Source of the DNA: Micropterix aruncella
Lineage: Eukaryota; Arthropoda; Insecta; Lepidoptera; Micropterigidae
Assembly: GCA_944548615.1 (NCBI GenBank)
Contig: OX155965.1
Location: 16,906,815 to 16,970,814, forward strand
Direction: 5' to 3'
Length of the DNA: 64,000 nucleotides
Made by a program: the position numbers and the translations under genes. The number at the start of each line of letters is the position of its first letter. Position 1 is the stretch's first letter. This document shows positions 37,431 through 55,829 of the stretch, piece by piece. Under the pieces are notes generated by a model. It searched no databases, had not been told where the DNA came from, and was given only the letters and a program-made list of their open reading frames with translations.

Positions 37431-38569
37431 GTTTTATAATGTTACCATTACCCATTGCCATTTTGATTGTAGTATGACAGTGAGTGTATGACGGAATTTA
37501 AAAATTCGCCCAATCTCTCTCTATAATCTGAATAGTAATGTGATTACTGACAGCACTTCAGCTGTAACGAATTCGGATGTTTTAAACTTTAGGCGCTGAA
37601 ATCCGTTTTTTTACTTATTCCTAGGAAACAGCGCGTTGCTAGCCTAAAATCTTGTTATTCAATGTTCGAGCTAATAATATCTACGCCAGTTTCGGAATCA
37701 TCTCGTCTGCTAACCAGTAAATAATAAATGATTATGGCTACGACACTGCATGTACCTATATATGTCGTGATGACAAAGAATGATAAAATAAAAAAGATTT
37801 CTTTAAAAGGCTTTTTTTAAATATATTTGAATTTGCTATATTCATTTATTTACTGTTACTATTGGAATGTAAAAGCTTAGATGAATATCCCAAGACTGAC
37901 TTGAGCCCGGCAATGTTTTCTTGAAAGGATACCGTACAGCGTGGCGCCTTGACGCGACATTCCAGGAAAAATCACATCGTCTGGCGCTGTTTGCGATGTA
38001 TGTATGTGAACGAGCCAGCAATATAGTTAGGAGCGTCGTAACGCTGTTAGCCAAATCGAATTACGGTATTCTTGTGTCGTCATTGATATGACGGGCACGA
38101 ATAAAAGAAGGTAAATACTTAACTCCCGCTTGCTCTCGTCTTCGAGAAAATATACCTTTTTTACAATAGAACACAGAGCTGCTAAAAAGTATATTAAATT
38201 AATTTAGTTCAAGAATTTCAGGAAATTCGATTCAACAAATTCAAAGGAACTTGAAACAACCCCCTTTTTTGTGAACATCCTTTTCACTTATTTCTGGCTG
38301 AATATTATAAGTGAAGTCATTCTGGCTAAATATTTAAGTGATGTCATTAGTTTTTCGGTGAGCAAGCTGGAATTTTTAACTACGGAATTGTTAACTATGT
38401 AAAAATCCGAAACGAAAAATCTATTTCTGGTACGAACTATTAACACAAAAGTAATTAAAATAACTGTAGTCAGTATATGTTAGGGCTGATTTACATTGAG
38501 TCAGCTACTGATTTCAAATTCAAGACAAGTCTGTACTGATCCGGTACTGCCATTGTGTAAATTGATTTT
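37431..38569. other. AT-rich stretch without recognisable gene
   Basis: TTAGGGCTGATTTACATTGA (38480-38499) looks like a MITE end, but a partner was not found. Confidence 0.35.
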
Positions 38570-38604
38570 AAGTCAGTACAGCGCTGACGCGTCAGTGCTG
38601 ACTT
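38570..38604. repeat. 35-bp near-perfect palindrome
   Basis: AAGTCAGTACAGCGCTGACG pairs with the following 15 bases ending GTGCTGACTT. The centre is GACGCGTC. It may be the middle of a MITE that starts near 38480. Confidence 0.6.
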
Positions 38605-40349
38605 TGTTATAGTCGCTATATATTTTGAAGTCAGTCTCATTCTCTTGCAGTCTGTTTGTCTGCGTTGTAAAGTGACGTCGCATCGGGTCGAAAATGTTAA
38701 CTAGCACACATGGTGTTTGTTTTCTATACCTCTTCTTATAACATTTCCTTCAATTCTTTTAACAACACATAGGATAATTTTCTCAAAAAATAATTCACTC
38801 GTATCAAATTCTGCAGTTTTCAAGAACAGGAACCGAGGAAAAACATGTTAAAGAGTAATCTGTCCTTGAAATCTGATTTCACAGCACTATTACGATGTTA
38901 TAGGCTGTGCTCGAGTGTGATTCGTCATCAGGCCGAAGTTTGCTGCGCGCCGTACCCGAGTCACACTCGTAACATCTCAGGTGTGTCTCACTCAGAGATC
39001 TCTATTAGTCAAGTGTATAGGTATTTAGACGGATAGTTTGACGTTTCAAGCCGGGTGCAGTGCACCGATGGGCACGCGTAAATAGTGTTAGGATTTAATT
39101 TCAGACTATAACTGGTCGTTCGCCTTTAACCGTTTTCTTCTATGACTTTAAGAGTTTGTGAGATGCAGGTGCTAAGGGATGAACGGAAGGACGGACGGAC
39201 GCACAAACTCGTCACTTAAGACTTTTTTTTTAAAGTCTAAAATCACGTACATAGGGCGACTGCTGTGGATGTAGGTATAGGTAATTTATTATCAGATTTC
39301 CCAAATCTTATTGTGTTTTATGTCGTAAATTTTAGATCACTATTTATGCATTCGTACCGGCTCACTGCACGACTTGAAACGACAAACTAGCCGTATGCAC
39401 GGTGCCGAAAAGCTGCCCTATGCATGGTGAAATGTTTAGGTGAGACAATCCTTAACGAGCAACGAGCAAATATAAAATTTGATATATTTATTTCATATAA
39501 AATATAATTCAGGTGACACTCTCATTGGCCCCTGCTTTCTCGGTTTCTCTATTGCCTAGTTAGGCGACATTAAAACAGGAACAGTGGCAACAGTTTCTGG
39601 CATAACATGTTATCAGTTTTTTGCTACTGGATTCTCGGCTGTGATATTGTTATTGTATATGTCTATTTACTGTAGATAATCGTAATTTACGTAAATAAAT
39701 AATAAAAATACATTAATGCACAGGTTGTCCACACTTAAGTTTAAGTGTGCCCAACATGTTCCAAGAAATATCTCATAGAAAAGGACAATCATTAAAGAAT
39801 GATAGAATAGTTGCAATATATGTTCGTTTGTAAGTTTTATCTGTAACGGAGTTTTTATATTTTTTTTCTAATTTATTTATTTTATTAGGAAATAAAAAAA
39901 AACATACATAGGTACATTATTTTATTGTTTATTTACATTGTTTTAATTACGAAATTAAATTGACAAAGACCGGTACATTTTAAAGGTAAAAATACATAAT
40001 ATTGATAACGTAATAGATTTCTCGTTATTATGAACTCAAATATGGTCAAATGCGTCGGCGGCTGGCAGAACGCCTACAATAAAGTAGCCAGAGAAAACTG
40101 GTAACTATAGAAGATTGGGATGATCCTAATATTGATTTGCTCGTTAGAAACGCTAAAATGATTGAAAATGTATATTTTCTCTTTTATTTTTCTCACAAAT
40201 GATTTTTATGTTTTCCGCAGCCACGTCTTTCAATCTTGGGGAATGCGCTTGAAAATGACCGAATCATTACGGCTCGAGGGAACACAGCGGCGTCGGCGCG
40301 GCGCACCGTGTTTTATTTCATAGAAATGAAATGCTATTTGGAATATTTT
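38605..40349. other. AT-rich stretch without recognisable gene
   Basis: The frame at 38845-39036 contains an internal inverted motif (CGAGTGTGA and TCACACTCG) but no protein domain. Confidence 0.35.
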
Positions 40350-40905
40350 TAAAAATCAGTTGTGTCACCCCAAGACTCTCCCGGCAAATAGCCAGGGACT
40401 TATGTCATCTGAGTATTCATAAATAAAGTCGATGAGCAGTTGGCGAAAATTCCCGTTAATATGCGACGCAACGCAATGAAAACTTCGATTTCGAACGCGA
40501 GTCATCTCCTTCAATGTAAATATCAAATTGCAAATGCGGCTCGCCGTGAGACTTAAAACAAAAATATCGAAAGATACACACATCGCAAGCGTCGCCGCTT
40601 TTAAGGGCCTTACTATTTGCGTAATGTATGGCGGATAATAATTACTATTTTGTGTCGCTTGTATTGGAGATATTTAAACCAAAATTTCACACTGTAATTT
40701 CAGCCCAACAAGACACCTGCGTACTGAATTTCAAGTCTCTTAGTCCAATATTTCGAGAATTAAGTATGACTGGCGACTGGTGGACCGATTTCAACCACAA
40801 TCGGATGAAGCTTTTGGACGCTATCGGAATATATATGTATACACACACACACTCAGGCAGAGAGACACACATACATACAGACACACACACAGACTCTCTG
40901 AAAGA
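40350..40905 (-). repeat. Dispersed repeat G, copy 3 (inverted)
   Basis: TGTGTCACCCCAAGACT at 40360 is the complement of the end of 30295-30740. The ATAGCGTCC, AATATTGGACTAAGAGACTT and (CA)n blocks (40840-40890) match copies 1 and 2 on the other strand. Confidence 0.65.
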
Positions 40906-41023
40906 CTTTAGTCTGGAAATTGTTTGACACCTAGTTCATTCCAAAAATCTACAGATGCGTAGTCAAAACTACCTTTATGTAGATGTTTCAGTTTCAGTAT
41001 TATTGCCAAGTGCGCCTTATTTA

Positions 41024-41310
41024 AGGGCTCTCTAGACGATCAAGCATGCTTGTCAAGCATCGCGTCGCGGGCTGGGAGGTGATCGCAAACCGCAGAAAAT
41101 ATGCATTTTTTTTTATATTAACGAAAAATCGGAGTCACGTTATCATTAATCAATTACATCTAATTAACGTGACACCCTGGTATAAACTACAAAATTAGGC
41201 ATTTTTGGTAAATATTACAAAAAATATTTGCATATTACCTGCGGTTTACGATCACCTCCCTGCCCGCGACGCCAAGCTTGTCAAGCATGCTTGATCGTCT
41301 AGAGAGCCCC
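41024..41310. mobile_element. 287-bp MITE with TTA duplication (PIF/Harbinger-like)
   Basis: Inverted repeats of about 75 bp (AGGGCTCTCTAGACGATCAA; complement of the right end GATCGTCTAGAGAGCCCC) flank an AT-rich centre. TTA lies on each side (41021-41023 and 41311-41313), the duplication size used by PIF/Harbinger transposons. No coding sequence is present. Confidence 0.82.
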
Positions 41311-41760
41311 TTAGGATTGGCGATTTATAGAGGAATTGCAAACGGGATCTAGGTGGCATAAGACAACAGAACCTGGCCCCGATTACGGAATGCGTCCTAG
41401 TTTTGTTATCGAATAATATAGGGTTTTAAGCATTCTATCCCAGGTTTTTGTTACAAGACATAGTAACCGTAACTGTGCTGCGCCCCTTGTAAAAAAAGCA
41501 CGCTGACTATTTAATGGCAGGTGTAGGTGAGTGAAATATTGCGCGGTCCGACTGAAGCGATTACGTGTCCGCAATGCTGAAACGACTCTAAGCTGTGTCG
41601 GCTGGCTTTCGCTTAATTACACACATCCGTCTTCATGGAAAACTGTTGGCGAAAGCAAATACCTCTGAAACGACCTCTCAAAAAGTGTGCGTGGTCACTA
41701 GAGACCGACCAAAAATATTTGTTTGCGAGGTACATAAAAATTAATGAGGGCCATGAAATA
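41311..41760. other. Spacer without recognisable gene
   Basis: The frame at 41383-41574 (minus) has no motif. Confidence 0.35.
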
Positions 41761-42638
41761 CGAGGGTAGATTGTAAAGTTTTCGGAATGGCCAAGAGATG
41801 GCGCGTGTATCGCGAAATGGTTATGATTTTTGGCAACACCAACCTATTTTAGGAAAGCTGTTAAATTTTCAGACAGATACGTCGCAAAATTCTTGTTTAG
41901 CAGGCAGTTTTGTAAAAATGTAAAAAACCGTGTTTCGTGCAATGATTAAACGGCGACGGAGATTCGAGATATATTGCAGAAAGTTCATGAAAATGAAAGG
42001 AGACACCTCAATTTTCGACTATCAGTTTCTGAGTGAGCGAGTTCAAACATAGCCGTGCGAGCACTAAGGATGAACCACGCAGTGGACGTCCAAAACAGAC
42101 ACAAATGAGGAAACGGTCGACAAAGTCCATGATCTCCTGTCAGCCGATCGTCGAGTGAAGTTGCGACTTTTACATACGAGAAGAACGATCACGAGGCAAT
42201 ACTACAGTTATTTATTGACTCAATTCGACGACATATTAAAGGAGAAAAGGCCTCGTTTGCAGCGGAAAAAAGTGCTCTTCCACCACGACAACGCTCTGGC
42301 CCATTCATTTCGAATCACCACGGCCAAATTGGTTGAATTGGGCTACGAGGTGACGCATCCCCCGTAATCTCCAAACCTGGACCCGTGCGACTTATCTTTG
42401 TCCCTATACATGAAGACTTGGCTCGGGGGCAGCCACTTCACGTCAAATGAGGAGGTCATCGACGCGATGAATGCTTATTTTGCAGAGTTCCCGAAATCGT
42501 ATTACTCTGTGGGCTTAAAAAAGTGCCGCTGGGAAAAGTGTATCGCCCTGGAAGTGGACTATGTTGAAAACGAAAACACAAATGTGTTCAATTACTGCCT
42601 TTTCTTGCCCATTCCGGAAACTTTTCAATCTACCCTCG
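41761..42638 (+). mobile_element. Internally deleted mariner element, second subfamily
   Basis: The termini CGAGGGTAGATTGTAAAGTT and the complement of AACTTTTCAATCTACCCTCG match well, with TA at 41759-41760 and 42639-42640. The C-terminal transposase is readable: a frame with VLFHHDNALAHS (catalytic-domain block), then a stop, then the SPNLDPCDLSLSLYMKTWLGG segment and [15 protein letters not shown]. The N-terminal DNA-binding half survives as fragments (about 41935-42150) and part of the middle is missing. Length is 878 bp versus about 1.3 kb for a complete element. Stops make it non-functional. Termini and protein blocks differ from the copy at 19878-20721, so it belongs to another lineage. 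Confidence 0.9.
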
Positions 42639-42750
42639 TATACTATATGTAGCGATATTTCTATTTTTGTTCAAAGGAATGCTTTGGAACGTGAAAGGCA
42701 GGGCGATAACAATGAAAACACTACTTGTTGGCTTGCGCGACGTCCCGAAC

Positions 42751-45479
<2,729 letters not shown>

Positions 45480-45880
45480 AAAATACAGCTCGATTTTTGA
45501 GGCCTGTAAAGGATGTAATACCACTGCAAATCCCGGGTGTGTCAAAAACGAATGCGGCTGTGGTTTAGCCTACGTTGGATAAACAAAACTGCCCATAGCC
45601 ACTCGACTGATAGAACACATCAAAGCTGTTAAAAAAGTTCAGCGATAAAAATCGGCGATCTGCAAACATACATACATTGGATAGCGGAAGTAACCACTGG
45701 CTGCAGTTTCAAAATCCAATTGTGCTATCCAAAGAACAATTCCTCCTCGCATGATCCGAGAAGCCATTGAAATAAGAAGAACCCCAAACTTCAATAGAGA
45801 CGACGGTTACAAACTCTCGTCTACGTGGAACCCTCTTCTAAAATGTTCCCACCGCCGAACGCAAGGACATAAAGAATTAA
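45480..45880 (+). pseudogene. Penelope-like element remnant: GIY-YIG endonuclease region
   Basis: Plus-strand traces read CGCGLAYVG (YIG half of the endonuclease motif), an IATRLIEHIKAV segment with the conserved Arg and Glu-His, and the diagnostic IREAIEIRRTPNFNRDDGYKLSSTWNPLL at 45754-45840. The order fits the C-terminal GIY-YIG endonuclease of Penelope-like retroelements. Several stops break it and the reverse transcriptase is not visible. Confidence 0.78.
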
Positions 45881-49738
<3,858 letters not shown>

Positions 49739-49778
49739 ACACACACACGCAGGCACTCACGCCCCCACGCCTATTACG

Positions 49779-49810
<32 letters not shown>

Positions 49811-49811
49811 G
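49739..49811. repeat. (CA)n microsatellite
   Basis: ACACACACGCAGGCACTCAC grades into a pure CA tract (49783-49810). Confidence 0.85.
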
Positions 49812-50569
49812 CGAAGGTATGTAAGAATGGCTAAGATGCTAAGCATAGCTAAGAGCATAGCCAAGCATAGCTAAGGGGAAATGTTGCCTACACGTGCGTC
49901 TGGCCTTACCCAGGTTTTTTGTAACTTAAAAGTTATTTTAAAAACTGAGAAGAAAGTCGAAATATTAGTCAAATGCCGTTAAAATTGTCGTATATTGTGA
50001 TGAGCAATCTTTGTAAAAAACTTATTCTAAAAATGTTCCTGTTTGATCTAGTCCTGCCATAAAAATACCCTACCATGAGCTGCTCGAAACAAATGACTCT
50101 TTAAGTTTTAGCGTTCAATAAAAATGACATAATAAATAGGTTTGGTGGGCAATTCTGTGTAGTTCGTAGACGACCATAAAATTGAGTTATGACGTTACTT
50201 ACGTTCAGGGCTGTCCAAAACGAATAAAATGAAGCTCCTATTGCGAGGTGATGGTTTTCTTTATGTGATGTCTCTTTTTTATATCAAGGCCATTGTTTCA
50301 TTTAACTACAGAATCGCGCAACTACCCTAATCGATTTCCCTAATAGAGCTGGTTAAGTTGCATGACTATGCAAAATAAACCCCATTCTAAATCAAATGCA
50401 GGAATTTGTAAGACAGGTCAAAATGAAAGTTCTAAGAATTGGCTACTAAACAATACGGTAAAAAAATCTAAATCAGAAACAAAGATAAAACAGTAAGGTT
50501 AGAATTTAGTCACTTTAAACTTTACAGGTCAAAATACTTAGGTTAGGACGAACAGAAATACTAAGGTTA
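49812..50569. other. Unassigned sequence
   Basis: A short array of CTAAG/CATAG words (AGCATAGCTAAG) lies at 49829-49877. Otherwise nothing was recognised. Confidence 0.35.
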
Positions 50570-50885
50570 ACATTTATTAATGAAGCTTTATACAATGCCC
50601 CTATTTATAACTGGTTCAGTAAATTTAAACTTGACCCTACACACCTCAGTGGCGATGTGACAGAAGGCCATCCTGAGACGGCGGCGACAGAGAAAAACAA
50701 GAACACTGTGAGGCTCATGATTAAAGCAGATAATGGAACAACATATCAGCACATACGAGAAACATTACGTGTTGATATGAGCCAAGCTTAAACCATTTTA
50801 TACGAGCGTATTCACTTTAGAAAGCTGTGGGACAGATGGATACCTCAAAATTTAAGCGATTCTCAAAAACGCTGTCGCCGACCCG
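50570..50885 (+). pseudogene. Mariner transposase N-terminal remnant, third lineage
   Basis: The plus strand encodes APLYNWFSKFKLDPTHLSGD, then a linker (ENKNTVRLMIKADNGTTYQHIRETLRV in broken form) and RKLWDRWIPQNLSDSQK, the WVPHNL-type motif of mariner transposases. The catalytic domain is missing and no termini were found. Confidence 0.72.
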
Positions 50886-51007
50886 AGAGCAAAACATTTT
50901 TTCCTCAACACTACTAAGGACAAGATTTTGGATCTTTTACTAGTATCAGCAAATATAAGAGGAATCTACATGTAACTAAATAAATCTATAATTATATTAA
51001 AAATATC

Positions 51008-51466
51008 ATAAATAGGTAGTAGTAGTAGTAGTAAACGGAGTGGGGGGCTTGTTTCCAGCCCTTGATGTCACCTGGATCTAGATCTTTTGTAACTACCCAC
51101 TTTGTGGTAGGATCAGTTGCTAGTAGCAGGGTACTTGCTTACCAGTCCATACAGATCACTGACCTTCAAGTTGGGCAGATCGCTGGGTTCGAGAAAGGCT
51201 CGTCCCAGTAAACTGTATATTTTTGCGGCGAGGCCAGGGCAGCGACAAACCATGTGTGTGATGTCTTCAGGTTCTTCGCCATATACTCGGCAGTCACTGC
51301 TCTCGGTCAAGCCAAGGTTGAATATATGTGCTCTAAGGGTCGTGTGTCCGGTGAGGAGACCGATAGTAGGTCTATGGTTCTTCTTGTTCATGTCAAATAG
51401 GGCCTTGGTTTTCTTAGGAAGTGGTTGCTCCATCATGCCTGGCGACATCCTTGGCTCTGTTTCCAA
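51008..51466 (-). pseudogene. LINE ORF2 C-terminus with (TAG)n tail
   Basis: A 117-aa frame on the minus strand carries LLTGHTTLRAHIFNLGLTESSDCRVYGEEPEDITHMVCRCPGLA. This is the end of an RNase H-like region followed by the C-x-x-(C)-H-C zinc motif seen in Jockey- and I-type LINEs; the second Cys is replaced by Tyr. A 3' UTR of about 90 bp and a (CTA)n tail follow. The 3' part matches 29218-29880. 5'-truncated. Confidence 0.78.
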
Positions 51467-51879
51467 GATGCCCGATGTTCCTACTCCAAGCAGTCCATAT
51501 AAACCTATAAATAGGTAATACCTATAAATAGGTAGTGTATATGTTTAAATTTATATATGTGGGAGTAATATGTATGTAAATAGCATCATAGATTTTAATT
51601 TCTGTTTAAAATACAGTGCTCACGAGAAAATTCTGATATTAAAAAAAAAACTACCCTAGTACGGGCATTATTTATTTTATTTTATTCTGGAACCAAACAG
51701 AACTACATACAATGCATTAAACACGTATTTAAAACTAAAAATATCAGTTAAAGTGATTCCGAATAAAATGAACGCAATATGATATTTTATATTGTTTTCG
51801 CTTGAGAATGAGGGGAGTCGGAATGGGAAGTGAGTTGAAAGAAGAGACGAAATAGATAAAATTTATTATGTATGTATAT
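51467..51879. other. AT-rich spacer
   Basis: No gene was recognised. Confidence 0.35.
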
Positions 51880-52230
51880 AAATATATTTATATTTGATTT
51901 TAGGTATGATATGTAGGTATTTAAAATAAATTACTTAAGAATAAAGATACTTAAGATAAATTATGTACATGGACCAAATGAAATGAAATGAATATGAAAA
52001 AAAAGTTTTGTGATCTAGATTTTTTTAAATTGAATTCTTGTAAGAGGATTTTGAGGAGTGTAATATGTCCACACTTGAAAAGTCTGTGTTATATATATGA
52101 CAAGCTATGTATAGAAGTGCATTTTGATATGCGTTGGTTTTCACCACAGGGAGATGAAATAGTCGATGCGATCGAATAGGGCTAGGAGGAACATAAAATT
52201 CAATGCGCTCCAAAATCGCGTTCGCATCGA
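51880..52230 (-). pseudogene. Decayed LINE C-terminus, same family as 15640-16270
   Basis: The minus strand encodes IEFYVPPSPIRSHRLFHLPV, parallel to [20 protein letters not shown] in the better copy, and the SSVDIL block parallels NDLDIFS. The frame is otherwise broken. Confidence 0.62.
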
Positions 52231-52860
52231 TGGAATTTTCATCAACTCATGAAGCATACGGCATCGATTAAGATTCTACGGCTATTCAATGACATCTACT
52301 TGTGGGCTTTTAAGGATTCCTCATAGGAGCTGGGTTTAATGAAAGAAGTGAAATTTTCAAATCCTAGGTCCTATTAAAAATCCTAGTTAGGTAGTTTTTG
52401 TGTATATACTTTTTTGCTATTTTCTCTAGAAATAAAGTATTATTATTATAATTATTATTAATAGGCTGTTCAAGCAAAAGCTCGGCGTAAATTCTCCCAA
52501 ATCTCCATGAATTCCCAGAAATCTTTTCTCAACTTACACAGTTGTGTACGCTCTATAAAAAGTTAATTAATTTTATGACGTCATCGCTTCGTTTACCTCT
52601 CTTTTCAGGGGCTGCCATAATAAGAAATTGGCGGTCGCCTTGATCGCCATCCATCAATACAGACTAGCAAACAAGGGACCGTCGCCAGTTGATTACAAAC
52701 AGCCCCGGGGAATCGTCGCCATACAATCGCCGTAGTGAAAAATAAAAGGTGTTTCTTTAGCCATTGCTTTGCCAATGGCGCCTTTCTCCAAATATTAAGA
52801 AGCTTGAAACAGCGGTTTTCAAATTAGGGTCCGTGGACTTTCAGAGGTCAGTAAGGATGT
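52231..52860. other. Spacer with an (ATT)n patch
   Basis: AATAAAGTATTATTATTATAATTATTATTAAT (52429-52460) resembles a retroposon tail. The GC-richer stretch 52600-52740 is unassigned. Confidence 0.4.
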
Positions 52861-52907
52861 ACAACTAGAGATGTCGACTATAACGGGGGAACCCGTCACC
52901 TCAGGAA
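52861..52907 (+). repeat. Self-nesting repeat unit, copy 10 (5' terminal fragment)
   Basis: ACAACTAGAGATGTCGACTA and CCCGTCACCTCAGGAA are the first 47 bp or so of the unit. It then joins directly to a Helitron-like body. Confidence 0.75.
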
Positions 52908-53483
52908 AAATGAAAAGACTTTTTCGTGGTAGTCGGTTTTCCAAAGTAAGTCGGTAAAACCGGTCGAACGAAAATGTTTCTAACTAACGCTGCCTTAACG
53001 ATGAGAGATATATGATTAAGTTCTAGAGAGAAGTTGTAGAGCTTGATAATGCCTACAAAAAAGTCAGCGACAGTATATGTCTAACTTTTATATTTAAGTA
53101 ACAAAAAGTAGTATTTTATATTTTTAAAATTATTTAAATCGTTAGGTCATGTTTATTGGTCATATTATCAACAATTATGAATTCTTATCAAAATAGGTAA
53201 ATTTATCGTCTCAAGTGTTTAAAACAAAAGACTTTTCCCTTTTACTGCATATAATTTCCCTTTTACTGCATAAAAGGTTAAAGAGATAAGACACTAACAA
53301 ATAACGGTTAATGTAGTCAAATTGGCATGCAAATACATACATACATATGCAGTAAAAATATAACCCTTCTTTTGGCAGTTGGGAAATAAATCATAGCACT
53401 CAGTACTATCCGAACCATACTCATAATTTCATCACAAGTAAAAAGTTTTACCGCCCAACGAAGTGGACACGGGTCAGCCAGTT
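52908..53483 (+). mobile_element. Helitron-like non-autonomous element, copy 2 (5'-truncated)
   Basis: It matches 22810-23419 throughout and ends CGAAGTGGACACGGGTCAGCCAG, where the terminal CTAG is mutated to CCAG. Its left part is replaced by a fragment of the repeat unit. Confidence 0.75.
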
Positions 53484-54129
53484 AATAAATAATTCAATCA
53501 TACATAGGTTTACATATATTTTTGGGATCTCATTCGTCTTCATAAAAGCGATTAAATCAGGAAAGGAGTCATCTGCCACTTTTGTTTTCTTCAACGACAC
53601 AATATTTCTACTTTCAGATAAATACGATACTACCTACGTATTCCATATTATAGGTATGCGGTTGGCTCGCTGAGATATTGCGATGCATTAATCTCCAATG
53701 ATTTACGAGACGGTATTGTAGGTGACTGCCGCAGGCGGCGCGGAACGACAAAGGTACACCAAGGGGGCACTATTCATTAATATCTCGAAAATCGGGAATA
53801 TAGAGAGAAAACTAATAACTCTTTCGTGCTTCTTCACTGATGATGTTCTTTGCAACTGAAGGCGTTCACCGCAGAAATCGAGATTTAATTGAGTATAAGA
53901 ATACTTTAATGTCGGAAATGTTTGATACAGTTTGTTGTTGCTGTAGAATATACATTATAATTTTTTTATATATTTTTATATATAGAACCATCCAGTCGGT
54001 AGGAATACTCTTGGTATAGTCAAATTGATTCTACATGTATAGGTATACCTTATGTGGTTATTTATTTTTGTACAGTTCGACAGCTTTTATTTACCTTGCA
54101 ATGTATGTTAGTATGTATGTACCTTTATT
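53484..54129. other. AT-rich stretch without recognisable gene
   Basis: No family was recognised. Confidence 0.35.
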
Positions 54130-54720
54130 TAGGTCAAGTCTTGCAAGCTGAATTAGAACAACTTCCTCTTATCCTATGAAGTTGAAATTGTACATATTGG
54201 TTCAATTATTTTTACATATTGGTTGAATTGGACTATGTATTTTTATGGTGAGCATGACCTGATTCTTCACTCAGAATCGGCTCCCGGCGAGGATACTCTT
54301 CCACGGTCAACAGCACAGACACACAATTTTGCATACGCAATTAATTATGGTAGCGCGTTTTAAATTTCACCATAACATGGCTCCCGACGAGGGGACTCCC
54401 CAACGGTTAATAGCACAGAAACGAAATTTTGTATATGCATTCAATTATGATTGCCCATTCTAAGTTTCACCGCGACAGGGCTGCTGCGCCCAGGGTTGGT
54501 TTCCAACGAGGGTACTCCTCAACGGTCAACAACACAGAAACGAAATTTTGTATAAGCATTCAATTATGACAGCCCGTTTTAAATACCGCCGCGACAGGGC
54601 TGCTGCATCCAAGGTTGGATTCCAAAGAGGGGACTCCTGAGCGATCAACAGCACAAATACGAAATAGAGCATTTTAATATAAGCTTGTTTTTAAAAATGT
54701 GTTTTACTATTAACTTGTAT
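54130..54720 (+). repeat. 119-bp-unit repeat, copy B (about 3.3 units)
   Basis: The flank AGGTCAAGTCTTGCAAGCTGA leads into ATGGTGAGCATGACCTGATT and then tandem units starting near 54281, 54381, 54500 and 54619. The last intervals are 119 bp; the first unit is 100 bp and lacks the GCTGCTGCGCCCAGGGTTGG segment. It ends with GAGCATTTTAATATAAGCTT, shared with 58615-58645 inverted. Confidence 0.8.
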
Positions 54721-55157
54721 AAACAATTGATAAATGAATTTATAATTAAAAAAAAAAATCTTCTTAAAATAATTTGAGCTGCTAAAATACTTAAGTGTGT
54801 ACCTATGAATAAAATGTACAAATAGTCAAAATAAAAAAAACTAACAATTAGTTATGAAGTAGTCAAAAATAGTCAATACAAATTTATATATAACAATTTA
54901 TTTCCGATCATCAAAATGATTGGATTTAGTTATGTAAATAGTCAAAAAATGAGAAAATTTAATACTGTCATAGTCCGTAATAGAATATTTTGGGATTTTA
55001 ATAAGAATATCATGGGTCTTTTTCTTAAATTAAACGTCTCCGAGACCTGAGACGCCATTCCTGGCGCACAATGGAACCTTATAGATACTATAAAATCAAT
55101 GTTTATAGTACAAATTTGAACTGATATAAAAAACTATTTTGTAAGGACGCAAGTTTA
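54721..55157. other. AT-rich spacer
   Basis: Variants of AATAGTCAAAA recur five or six times between 54820 and 54945. No gene was recognised. Confidence 0.4.
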
Positions 55158-55541
55158 TACAGGTTGAGTTTTAATTAACCGGCATTCTTGAAGTAGATCT
55201 ATCAGTACGAGCAAATCCAAAACTTTTGGTAACAAAATGTTTTTTTTTTAAATATAGTCAATAATTTGGAAAAAACCCTTTTTTCGAAATTAGTATAAAA
55301 AGCGTTGAGCGCGCTGGGCCATCTAGAGATAGGTAAAATATCGCAAATATTGTTTATTTGCGATTGTTTCTTACCGCTAGACCAAGCAGCGTGCTCAACC
55401 CTTCTCAAACTATTGGTCAAATGTAGATTTTCAAATTTACAAAGAAAAACCCACAATTTTTTTTACAAATCAAAATTTGTTTATTTGCTCGTACTGATTC
55501 ACCTACTACGAGTAAGCCGGTTAATTAAAACTCACCCCGTT
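55158..55541. mobile_element. 384-bp whole-element hairpin MITE
   Basis: The ends CAGGTTGAGTTTTAATTAAC and the complement of GTTAATTAAAACTCACCCCG pair. Pairing continues inwards (ATCAGTACGAGCAAAT and its complement) to a centre where AGCGTTGAGCGCGCTGG pairs with the later GCGTGCTCAACCCT. Nearly the whole element can fold back. Non-coding; superfamily unknown. Confidence 0.8.
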
Positions 55542-55829
55542 TACTACATGCCTGTAGATCGTGCGCTCGCCCCATCTCTCACTCCTTCGACTGACTCGCA
55601 CGTCATCGAGCCTCCAAAAGGGTCGCGTCACTCTGCACTACGTCGCTACGCCTTCGTCACGACTATTCACTATTGTTTTCTGTTACGCGATGTCTTCGTA
55701 GTCGCTGAAAACGGCGCAAGCGTTTCTGCGGGGAACTCCTCGTCTTGCTCATGCATAGTACTACATTACACTCGTATCCAGTTGGCGAACTTACCTCTCT
55801 CGGACGTGTCACAATATATGTACTATTGG
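55542..55829. other. Unassigned sequence
   Basis: Moderately GC-rich; the open frame here lacks any known domain. Confidence 0.35.
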
